Below, piece after piece: positions 1 to 9,131 of a stretch of DNA of 36,288 nucleotides. The stretch covers positions 330,799-367,086 of the forward strand of contig AZLU01000011.1 in assembly GCA_002224055.1 (NCBI GenBank). Reading direction: 5' to 3'. The stretch comes from Pezizomycotina sp. ARF18. Its lineage: Eukaryota > Ascomycota. The notes under the pieces were generated by a model. It had not been told where the DNA came from. It ran no database searches and saw only the letters and a list, made by a program, of their open reading frames with translations. Position 1 is the stretch's first letter, and each line of letters begins with the position of its first letter. A program made the position numbers and the translations under genes.

Positions 1-161
1 TCTGGGAAACCATTTCTTCTTTCGTTTTTATTATTTTAGTATAATTCAATTCCGGTTCGTCGCTTGTCGACCTTGGTGCTGCTAAGAAAATCGGTCAGCT
101 TTTTTCGTCGGTATTTAATTAGACTATCTGTATAACAACATCATCTTCAGGACCATATTAT
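1..161. other. Leading intergenic / promoter segment
   Basis: AT-rich sequence upstream of the PNGase A-like gene. I see no open frame with recognisable protein features and no clear TATA box. It probably holds the 5' untranslated region and part of the promoter of the plus-strand gene that follows. Confidence 0.4.
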
Positions 162-2015
162 ATGGATTTCTAGACATATTTTACAGTTTTTGTCTTTATT
201 GTTGGCCGTTAATATCGACCTTGCACAATGCCGGCCGCCTCTCTGCAACGGCGGGTGCCGCAAGATAACCACCACCCTATAATCTTTCCGACAAAATCAC
301 CACGAACGCAAGTCATCCAAGTTGTACCGCCACCTATCGCTGACGCTTCAGGGGCTTGTCAAGTAAGCTTGATGCCAGAGCAATATTTCGCCGGCTGGGT
401 GCAACATTCAGAGGAAAATACACCCCTCCCCAAAACTGCCCGGCCCGTGGTCGCACGTCATCCTCAATCTCAAAGTCGTCGGCCAATCCAACACATACGA
501 CCGGAGAGGACGATGTGCTCGGCAAGACCATGATCTGGGAAATGTCAACGGCCAGAACCGAACAACCGCGTAACGGAATTCGACTACTCCAAGAACTCGG
601 CCAGTTTCACGCCCTCTGGTCGGCACCGCAGGATTTCATATTCTCGCTGCCGACAGATCCGAGTCCTTAGCACCTCCGGCATCAACGCGACCGTTACGAT
701 GACGTTGTGAGGGGACAACCCGCGGAGAAGTTCGCTGATATCGTCGTGCCTGTCGCGAAAGGGCGGGGTCGACCTATAATTTCCCTTCCGATAATAAGAT
801 AAGCTTTCGTATCGTATAAATCTCCGACTGCTTTCGGTCAGCGGGCAACTGTCCAGATTTTCGCATCTGGTACGCTCGGGGAGGAGTTCTGGGAGCATCA
901 GGATGACAACAAGTTTAACCAACAGATGGTCAGGCTGGAAACGGCTCGTACCGCGAGATCCAGTTTTTGATCGATGACAAGATCGCGGGGATCTATCTGC
1001 CTTTCCCAAATGGTAAGCCTAATATTAAATATTGAAATAATAGATAAAAGAATCCTTTGACTTACCTTCTTTGTCACCTGACAGTCTATAGCGGTGGCTT
1101 AAATTATTTGTTCTGGGATACGAGGTCGCGATTCAAACGTACGATGTGCCGTCGTACACGATGAGCTTGAACCGTGGTTTACACGTCTTGGCCGATGGAA
1201 AACTCGCACAAATTAGGTTTCAATGTAGTTGGCCAAGATGGTCAACTGAATCCAGGTGGATGGTTGTTGCTGGTAATGTCAAACTTTGGAAGGGTGTCGA
1301 TGGGGGAAGACTACTGGAAGTGTAAGTCCTTTTTTCTTTCGACTAAACTCTCTCCCTCGAAGCTCAGCTCTAATTCCGTGTCTCCGCAGTTCCTTGCCAA
1401 GAAGTCGATGCAAAACCCGACAATCACCGCACGGCGCAAAGCCGCCGACGGCATAAGCTTCACCACCCACGTCGACGTCAACCCGCAAAGTAAACATCGT
1501 CTCCAGGATCTCCCGCCCCTCTGACAACGGCGCCACCAACCAAGTTTTCTGGAACCAGCACCTCACCTACACCAACGACCAGACGTTACACCCCGAACAA
1601 AGCCTACTCCGTCAAAGCGGTCACCGCGGGCATGGACACCGACACCACGGGCCTAGTATTCCATTTAACTATCCGTACAGCTACAGTAACGCCGTGACGG
1701 GCTCGAGCTGACCGAGAGCATAGACCATTCCTGGGATTGGACTGCGAAGTTTAGCAGGGACTTTGCTCCTCTGGGTGTAACGGGGATGTGTCGCAGCAGA
1801 AGGGACGGCGTCGAAAGGCGTGGCATGCGGATTTGAGGCATGGATTCCGGACGCGGGGCACATGTCGCAATCGATGAAGTTTTTGTCTGACGGTAGAGCG
1901 AATGGAGTAGCGGATTATGAGAGGACGCTCGCCGTTTGATAATAGATCGGTGCTGTCGGATAGCGAGCAGTTTGAATGGACAGCCCTACAGAAGTGGCCC
2001 TTCAGCTTGAAGTGA
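162..2015 (+). CDS. PNGase A-like (peptide:N-glycanase A family) secreted protein, frame-broken
   Basis: Best match is the fungal/plant peptide-N4-(N-acetyl-beta-glucosaminyl)asparagine amidase A family, which removes N-glycans from glycopeptides in the secretory route or cell wall. Family signatures appear in order but in changing frames: FRGKYTPPQNCP (about 410-450), SHVILNLKVVGQSNTYDR (about 455-505), WEMSTARTEQ (about 538-567), FADIVVPVAKG (about 730-765), IDDKIAGIYLPFP (about 970-1010), WMVVAGNVKLWKG (about 1260-1298) and VFWNQHLTYTND (about 1545-1580). The start at ATG 162 is chosen because a hydrophobic stretch (LQFLSLLLAV in another frame) follows, fitting a signal peptide. Two GT-AG introns are visible, 1013-1084 and 1322-1389. 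The frame reading WTALQKWPFSLK ends at TGA 2013-2015. About 570 codons would remain, close to the family's usual size. At least eight frame changes are needed, so it is either a pseudogene or an error-rich assembly. Family call fairly sure; activity unknown. Confidence 0.68.
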
Positions 2016-2264
2016 GACTTTTCCTAGCTTTTTCATTCGTATAGATTAGCATTTTTGGCATGGTTGGAGTACTTCTTTTAGGTTATATCGAGGTTTCCTA
2101 CTACACCGTATATATTTTCTTGTATTTTATATACTATCTTCACGGCATTAGTTCGGGTTGGGAGATTCCATGATAGAAAATGAAGCAATGGATATTTAAA
2201 TAAACAAATGCATTTTGAAAGGTGAAATAAATAAATAAATAAATAAATAGTAATACAATTCTAC
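2016..2264. other. Convergent intergenic spacer
   Basis: AT-rich spacer between the 3' ends of two convergent genes. It contains a TAAA-type tetranucleotide run at about 2225-2249. Nothing coding is recognisable; it probably carries both 3' ends. Confidence 0.45.
2225..2249. repeat. (AAAT)n microsatellite
   Basis: Tandem AAAT/ATAA units, about six copies, lying just beyond the 3' end of the SAT4-like gene. Confidence 0.85.
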
Positions 2265-4037
2265 AATTGTCAAGTCTTAGCATAACATCTGGCAACTCCT
2301 CGTCCAACAATGCAGCAACCTCTCCTTTGAGCCTGAGTGCGAACTCTAGACTGAGGATCGGAAGCCTGCGAATTAAATATCCATTGTTATCAAATATATT
2401 CATATCTACACGAAGATGCCGCTGGTGGCTTTCTATGGAGAATGAGGAAAGCATGGCACCCTTCGAAGGTTTACTATGCTATACGACTTTCTACAGATTC
2501 CGTACTCTCCCCTCCAATGGCAGACTGCCGTTCAGGGCATTTGCTCCGAGTTGCTGGCAGCCTCTCCAGGTGTTCAAACACGTTCTGCAGTTCCGTTGCC
2601 TCCCTTCTTCAAGCTCTACAATAGTACCCGGCCCTTTCAGGAAGCCCCTAATCTTCCAAAAGGTGCCAGAACGCGACGGCTTCCGATCAGTGCTTTCTTT
2701 GGTCGTAGATTTGAGGATCTGGAGGACGAGAGCTCGCAGGGCGGTACGCAGGCGCAGATTACCGCGGTGTTGCATCTCAAACTGTTTGAAACCCCTTGTG
2801 AGTGAGTCTTTTCCGGGCCATTTAAGAAAAAAAAAAAAAAAAAAAGAAACTACATCGAGTGAAAGGGAAATACTTACACCGGTCCAAAAAGCACACATTC
2901 GCTGTAATAGTATAATCCCTCTGCAGCACCATGGCTTCAAGCTGATCAGCCTGAAGATGCTCGCGACGCAGACGAACCCTCCGAGGCCAAACAGGAACAT
3001 CGTCGCCACCTTCTCCCTCAAACCTCAGTGCAAGTTTCCACACAGAGGTGCATCGGGAGGGCAAGTATTACGACATCAGTCGCCACGCTCCACGCTCCGA
3101 ACGCTGCCATAGAAAGCCCACTGGTTTAAGCACTTCGCGGAGACCAAGGTGTTCCAGTAGGGTATAGGGAAGCAAGAGCATATTAACGATGATGCCTATA
3201 CAACGCCCGCGATGATCAAGTAGAGCACGCTCTTGCAGGCCGCAGCCACGTCTTACTGTGCGGCGCTAGCGAGATGTAAATCAGGATACTGACTTTTATC
3301 GAGCTAATAGCGGCGGCGGGTAAATAATGGAGCATATGTAAGTGTACTACTGCTTCGTTTAGCTTTGTTTTCTGAAAATCTGAAAATCTCGGGGCGAAGG
3401 AAAAGGTTACCTCTGGTTCCTCCGGATCTGATCCATGGTAGCGTCCCAGATATGGCACCCTATACCACCTTTTATCGATAAAATGAGGATTAGGCCGTGA
3501 AGAAGAAGAAAAACCTTCCGCGCTTTTTTGTTAGCCCTATAGAAAATCAGTGAAAACATTAAAAGATAAGAGATATATTACTCCTAACGAAAGTAGGATC
3601 GCCCAGTCGTCGCGGGATATCTTCTTCACAAAGAAGTGCTTCTCCACAACCTCAGCGCGACGATAACAACCGTAATCACTATTAACGTGTCGCTGATAAC
3701 GACATAGCCCCTTGGAAGCGTCGCGTGCGGAAGCCGGCCTAAAGTCGTCCTTATAGGCGTAGCTAATTCTTCGTGTCCCGTTGTTCAGGCCGAGCGATGC
3801 GGTTAAGACACCGTATATAGCATGCGTCGGTAGCCCGGAAATATTTGACTGCGTGACAGGAGCGTGAAAACGACCGAGTAATCCAACAAGGTCGTAGAAG
3901 GTGTCATTATCGTTGAACCCTGACTCGATCGCCGTTTTCGCTGCTTGGACCATGGAAGTCTGAAAGGCCGCCGACGCTTTGTCGCGCGGCCTCCTGGACA
4001 GCGAATCGACTTCGATCATTGACATATTCAATGCCAT
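2265..4037 (-). CDS. SAT4/rhodopsin-domain integral membrane protein, frame-broken
   Basis: A fungal seven-helix 'rhodopsin domain' (SAT4-type) plasma-membrane protein, read on the minus strand across several frames. In order: a hydrophilic N-terminal part of about 110 residues; TM1 VVISDTLIVITVVIVALRLW (about 3665-3725); the family motif FFVKKISRDDWAILLSL (about 3585-3640); a 45-bp intron 3537-3581; TM2 ending in GIGCHIWD (about 3440-3460); a probable short intron 3372-3410; ISSIKVSILIYISL (about 3255-3300); WSVATDVVILALPMHL (about 3040-3095); FGLGGFVCVASIFRLISL (about 2945-3005); an intron starting at 2877 that contains a 19-base A/T run; and NTAVICACVPP (about 2745-2780). KKISRDDW and GIGxHIW are diagnostic for the family. 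Start 4037 has the context CCAATGG; ATG 4088 is an alternative. The 3' end is approximate because the tail frame is unclear. The physiological ligand or role is not known for most members. Confidence 0.75.
2827..2845. repeat. A19 homopolymer inside an intron
   Basis: A run of 19 A on the plus strand, which is a T run in the third intron of the minus-strand SAT4-like gene, upstream of its acceptor. It could act as a polypyrimidine tract and is a likely site of length error. Confidence 0.9.
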
Positions 4038-5259
4038 TGGTATATATTTTCGGGGTGTCTGTATTTTGCTAATGAGCTCAATTGACATAATATGTCAAGA
4101 GCAAGGGGAAATACGGAACCCCTGGTATGAGGGTTTTTATACATCTTTATCCCCAGGCAGAGTCCTATCTCATTTGAGGGAGCGGTTTCAATTTCCCCAT
4201 GTCGCCCGCAAGAAAACCAATCTACATCTGATCGAAGTTTTAGTAGGTCGGAATAATACCTCGATTTATCAGCCACAGGTCCACCCAGAAAAAAAACCAA
4301 GTCTTGCGTTTTGACAAGCTACGATCGACGATCATATATTCATTTAGCGCATTCTCGGCTATCAAATTTGGATTTTGACAGTTTGTAGCCTCTGTGCTTC
4401 TTCACGGCCAATCCGAGTCGATTAGGGCTAAAAAAAAAGGGTATAAATTTCCACGGCGGCGATCAGGACTCAGAATCACAAATGTTTCCCGCCGGTGGAT
4501 AAGTTTCAACTACCGGCCAATTTGTATATCCCGATACGGAGTGGTTCAGCGACTATTCATATTCGGCGACTTTGCCCAGACCTATCCCCTAGACTCTAAT
4601 TCTTATAGAAAGGCTCGTTTTCGCCTCTATTGCCTCTATTTGCTGACGTACCTTTATTCAGCAATAAACGAGAAGAATCTCGAATGGTTGCCTGCTCTGT
4701 CTCATGTCTCGTCAGGACGGCGGACCGCAAAGATCACGAGAAAATCCCGTCGTACGCAGTTTATCGTGATTATCCGATAAAACAATTCCGTCCTGGTCTG
4801 CAGTTGTTTCCCAACTCCCAACTTGGATATTCAAGTGGAAAGCGCGGATTAGTGTTCCTCATCTATAAGGCGATCCGCTAGTGAACATTAAACTCGAATC
4901 AAAGATGACCATAGATTGTTTCATCATCTCTGAGGCGACTCATCTAATTCGCTTGTTGGACAATAGCTGTGATAATTCTCTTTCAAAGAGAATGTGATCT
5001 AAAAAGAATATGAAATTACATTGCAATTGCCTGTGCCTTTTTTGCCACTAGTTCTTCATTTATCATGAAATCGTAAAGTCGTAAAACATGATGAACGGTT
5101 TTAGTAAAACACCATCTTTTTATTTGTTCAAGTGCCACTCCATCTGGTCTTCCGTATTGAATTATTCGCTTGTTTTTTGCGCTTTCTCCAAAATTCTCAT
5201 TTTCCCCTTTCAAGACATCAGCAGTCCTATCGATACTACGAAATCGTTCAACTCGTCTT
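4038..5259. other. Intergenic region between two minus-strand genes
   Basis: About 1.2 kb between the start of the SAT4-like gene and the stop of the secreted-protein gene. The open frames here (for example 4394-4780 plus, 4028-4300 minus) show no family motif, signal peptide or splice pattern. It should contain the promoter of the SAT4-like gene (CCAAT-type sequence GGCCAATC near 4408) and the 3' end of the next gene. Confidence 0.4.
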
Positions 5260-6145
5260 TCAAGTATACTGCACGCCCCTACCTGCCCGTTCGGAAAAGG
5301 TGTAGTCCTCAGCTGCACAGTCCTGCAATCCGACAGCTTCCCTCCGACATCTTCATCAGTGATACCCTCAACCTGCGCGAACAACCTCAACGTCGCCGTA
5401 ATGAGCCCGGAAACTGCGTCAGGTTGGGCGGGCATCCGATCCACTCAACATCATCAAAGACGAAATATCCCTGCGTCTCCCCTTCCACCGCCAGCGACTT
5501 GAACCCCGACACTGTAGAGTTGTCGGAATGAAGATCGAGTGACTTGGGTGAAACCGACGTGCTTGTCGGCGCGAGGTACATCTGCTGGCCACCGGGACTT
5601 CGACGTCCTATTACACCAAAATAATCAGTCACAGTTGATCTTCCTTCCTTCGGGTCCAAAGATCAGGTACTTACAAGGCTAGCACCACCGCTAACGTCGA
5701 AAGCCGTAACATTCGCCTTCGGACAATCCGTAACCACGGTCGACAGTACGTACACGGCCCGCTGTTTGAAATCCAGAGGGCCTGGCCGCACGCGTTGACG
5801 CCTCCCAGTATCTCACCCTGCGTGCCATCCGTGTTCTTGCCGCCGGGCTTAGGTGCGACGGCGTACGCGGTCGCGACGAATTTTATTGCGCCTACCGACG
5901 TCAACTTCGACGACGTGGTAGTTGGAGGCGGCGGAGGCTTCGGAGTGGTCACTGGAGGGGAGGTGGGGATTCGGCGACCATGGGAGGAGACTCAGAGACG
6001 GGCGGAGACGCCCGGCTGGGAGAGACGACCGGAGGGGATTCGGAGCCGTACTTTGAAGATGATGCGTAGCCTGGCGAGCAGCCCAACGGCGTAGCGGCTG
6101 CCATTGAGGCGGTCAATACACGAGGCTGAGGCTGAAGATCTTCAT
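5260..6145 (-). CDS. Secreted protein, fungal IgE-binding-protein-like family
   Basis: A small secreted protein resembling the Aspergillus 'IgE-binding protein' group, whose biochemical role is unclear. On the minus strand it opens with a signal peptide, MKIFSLSLV followed after a one-base frame break by LTASMAAAT. A Pro/Ser-rich linker (SESPPMVAESPPP) and a PPPPPTTTSSK stretch follow. The core begins at IKFVATAYAV (about 5850-5885) and continues with GPCTYC joined to PTVVTDCPKANVTAFD (about 5695-5755), then GGASL, an intron 5608-5674 (67 bp, GTAAGT...TAATAG), and DVEVPGGQQMYLAP directly after the splice. GYFVFDDVEWIGCP (about 5430-5470) and FAQVEGITDEDVGG (about 5340-5385) come next, ending near a YT-stop at 5260-5262, like the QYT ends of relatives. 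Splicing across 5608-5674 regenerates the family motif exactly, which supports the intron. Three or four frame breaks are present. A TATA-like ATATATAA lies near 6420-6430. Confidence 0.7.
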
Positions 6146-6744
6146 GATTGCCGATATTTTAAGGCCGTCCCTCTTCGCAAACTCCCAATTTCGATGGAAT
6201 ACGACCTGTGAACTCTTTAAAGGACGCGAAGTAGATAGACTCGAGAAAAGAATGACAGGATCAGCAAACGATCGACAAGAAAACGAGAGTGAGATTCGCA
6301 ACGGCTGTAGATAAGCAACTGTCAAGCTTGATCAAGCAGTTTCAGCCCTGAAGAACAATGGAAGGCCCAAGCAGAATCCAAGCAAAAGAGGGTGACCTAG
6401 AATAGGGATGGCCAACTCACATATATAACAATAAAAACTTCCATGCTATGTGGGCCCTTCTTGGTATCACAAGTTCCAACTCATCGTCACCAATTTTTAA
6501 TTTGCTTTTCACGGACGGAGCCAATCCTGTCTCTCCACCTAACAAAAAGCCAAATCGCTTTCTTCCGAACCCCAACAATCACATCATTTCGACTTCTTCT
6601 TCCTCCTTCTTCTCCCATATTTCATGATCATTATGAGCGAATAAATCGTCAACGCCTGGCCTGCACTGTTCCTCCTCCGAGTCCTTGCCCAAATGACAAC
6701 AGAGCGAATCGAATGTTCCATGGGTGGGGTGGGATGATAAAAAG

Positions 6745-6862
6745 AGGCTCTAGAGCTAGCTAGCTATGACGGGACCTGCAAAGCCAAAAGCTGCTATTTT
6801 TAACCACGGCTCCATACTCCATTCCTCTGCAACCTGGGGGCTAGCTGCTAGAAGCTAGCTGG
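6745..6862. repeat. AGCTAGCT palindrome cluster
   Basis: Two groups of overlapping GCTAGC/AGCTAG palindromes: GAGCTAGCTAGCTATG near 6750-6768 and GGCTAGCTGCTAGAAGCTAGCTGG near 6840-6862. They lie about 0.6-0.7 kb upstream of the secreted-protein start. They may be binding sites or stem-loop sequence; function unknown. Confidence 0.5.
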
Positions 6863-7530
6863 TCAACCCACCGCTGCTCGCCGGATCTTCCCCCGCCTGT
6901 TCTACCACCGAAAGAAAGTTCCCTACAAATTCACGATTTCAGGCCTGAAAGGATTAACGTCAACGCACCTCTCCTTGCCTACTGGTCCAATCACGCGTCG
7001 AAAAAATAGAAGGCAGTGTGGTGGAGCAAACGGAGGAGAGACAAACTCGACGCTCAGTTCATAGTGAGGAAAGGAGAGACATGTAAGTGGAACATGCAAG
7101 CGTCAGCTATTGGAAGGAGAAGCCCTAATCCTCGTCCAGTATTTTGCTTTCTCCCGAGTCTCAGTTCTTTTGACTCGCGGAATGAGTGCTAACGTTTTTG
7201 CATAGCGCTTCTTAATCCTTCGCTGGGATTTTGCATTTCCTGGGGTCTGCTGAGCCTCACGGCATCTTGGTACGGCCTAATTTTCCGAGAGGATCTGCCG
7301 TTCCAGCCAATTTTAACCATGAGGGCAACCCCATTACGAGATCGCAGGCAGCAGGAAAGGAAGCAAACATTGCCATCTCAAAAACTCGCCAGCATGGAGT
7401 AGTGAATGCCCGGTTACGACCACAGGACAAAAATTGGCGGTTTTAAAAGTGGCAAGGGAAAGAGTTCGCATGGCTTGCCAAGGTGGTACAGACATCCAGG
7501 GTTTCTATCGACGACGGTATCTTCATGTGT

Positions 7531-7637
7531 TTCTTTTCTTTTTTTTTTCCTTTTTTTTTTTTTTTTTTTCTTTTTTTTTTTCTTTTATCTTTTTTCTTTT
7601 TTTTTTTTGCGTTCCAAATGATATATTTTTTTTTTTG
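7531..7637. repeat. Long T-rich tract
   Basis: Nearly uninterrupted T with sparse C, A and G: several runs of 9-19 T between 7531 and 7609, then a 12-base T run at 7626-7637. Apparent open frames here are poly-Phe or poly-Lys artefacts. Such tracts are common in fungal promoters and prone to length error. Confidence 0.9.
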
Positions 7638-7853
7638 AAAACATTGACATTAATATTGTAAAATGAAGATTTCAACAAGTTCCCTATGGGGCAAAGGCAT
7701 TGGATGTCACACGATCTCTCGTAAGATTTATGCTTAACGTCATTGCCGTCTGTTCTTCGGTTTTCTCCCAAATCGAAATATCATTCTCTCCCGAAAGCTT
7801 CGCAAAAACCGAAGATGGCGGCGACATGGACGATATCTTCCCTCTTCTTCTTC

Positions 7854-7874
7854 CTTTTTTTTTTTTTTTTTTTT
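7854..7874. repeat. T homopolymer tract
   Basis: About 20 T followed by CCCATATCTTTCTAG, which has the look of a polypyrimidine tract plus a 3' splice site in front of the open stretch at 7890-8102. Confidence 0.8.
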
Positions 7875-7889
7875 CCCATATCTTTCTAG

Positions 7890-8102
7890 AAGACAAGGAT
7901 GCTTTCTAAACGAGATTGATGGAGGAAGTCCAAAGTTCTTTCCAGCGCGTGTCGCACAGCAAACAGCAAATTTTGCATCAACATCGGATTGTTTTCTCAG
8001 CGGCCCCGGCATGGCCCTTGACGTTGTTGGAAGCAATACACCGTTAATCGTGACTCGAGGAGCGCCATTCACCGAAAAACTCAAGCAGTTGGCCTTTGTT
8101 TA
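7890..8102 (+). pseudogene. Possible coding remnant, unrecognised
   Basis: An open plus-strand stretch of about 66 codons, preceded by a T tract and CTAG (acceptor-like) and ending at TAG about 8100-8102. The translation is not low-complexity: it includes SPKFFPARVAQQTANF and SNTPLIVTRGAPFTEKL, which read like a real globular-protein segment. I cannot assign a family. There is no upstream exon that I can join with confidence. It could be the last exon of a decayed gene, or chance. Confidence 0.2.
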
Positions 8103-9131
8103 GGGATATTTCCAGTCCGTCCGGCATCCGTTGGACATTCTAATGAACGTAATAAAATTATTCTCATCCTCTTGCCAGTTTAAGCGGTATCGAAACGTTC
8201 CCTAATATCGAGTCCTTCATGCGGCCAAGAACCCTCCTATTTGAGATCTACCCGTACGAAACAAGAGGTACCACTTCATCAAATTTAGTTGAAATATTAT
8301 ATTGTGAAGGTATATTCCCCCTTTCCTTTCTTCTCTTCTAAAAAAGTCGATGAGAGACTACTTGCTTATTCTCCGAAGAAAGTATAGAGATTTCCTCTTT
8401 GCTTTAGGTAATTTTTTGTAGACATCAACACAGCAACTGTCTTGGTGCCTTTCAAATATTCCCCTTCTCCAATAGGAATGCCATGGCTTTTACCGATATT
8501 TGTCGAAATGCGGAATCAACGTCAGTTTTAAGGCCCGCATGAACAAATACGTCCTCGCAGAAGGACAATTTGTGTCTATTTATATAACTACAATACCCAG
8601 ATCCATCTCAACATTTTTATATCTAGATAAATATCAGCCCCACGTTTCAATTGCTTCCGGTGGTTATTTAAGCTTTTTCGGAGGATTACACCGCCGCTGC
8701 ATGGAACGAAACATATTGGAATTACTTGTCTTTTTGCCAGGGAGAGTTGGGATTTACTCAAGGAATAGAAGGGAGGAATTTAGGTCTCGTTTAGGTACGA
8801 GAAATTAGGGTTGAGGCCACTAAGTTTTGATTTGGAGGCAAATGCGAGTATGTATATCAAGGCGGTTCTTGGGCCTGTTGTCGTTTGTATTTACCATTGT
8901 TGACTTACAGGTGATATCTAGGTTCGTCTTCAGCAATAGCTTCTTCACTGCTTCCCCGAGGACAAGTCTCGATGAATTAATTCATTTCTCGTACCCGTGC
9001 ACTCTTTTCAAAATTGGGCTTTTCTGAGTCCGTTCGCTCGTTCCCTTTAAGGCCTTTCTTTTCCTTTTTCCTTTCTTTTTTTTAAAGCCATCTTTTTAGT
9101 ATACGACTTAATACAAGTTCTATTACATATC

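Larger units (their letters stand above)
6146..9131. other. Bidirectional intergenic region, 3 kb
   Basis: Separates two head-to-head genes for secreted proteins. It contains CT-rich promoter-like sequence (6560-6640), a cluster of AGCTAGCT palindromes (6745-6862), a CCAAT box in GGTCCAATCACG (about 6980-6992), and long T tracts (7531-7609, 7626-7637, 7854-7874). No complete gene is recognisable. One 66-codon open stretch at about 7890-8102 is listed separately as a possible coding remnant. The rest, including 8500-9030, shows no family signature. Confidence 0.45.

Noticed and set aside
2267-3112. Longest plus-strand open frame (281 codons) in this part
   Set aside because: It lies antisense to the SAT4-like gene, whose minus-strand motifs are family-specific. 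The plus-strand translation has no recognisable motif.
5016-5259. Continuation of the minus-strand frame past the secreted-protein stop (SILERRVERFRSIDRT and onward)
   Set aside because: The family C-terminus is reached at the YT-stop near 5260. The longer frame appears to be read-through caused by a frame break.
7523-7771. Lys-rich minus-strand and Phe-rich plus-strand frames
   Set aside because: They are translations of the long T tract and not proteins.
8500-9027. Two plus-strand open frames of 102 and 66 codons
   Set aside because: Composition looks like random AT-rich translation, with no motif, signal peptide or splice context.
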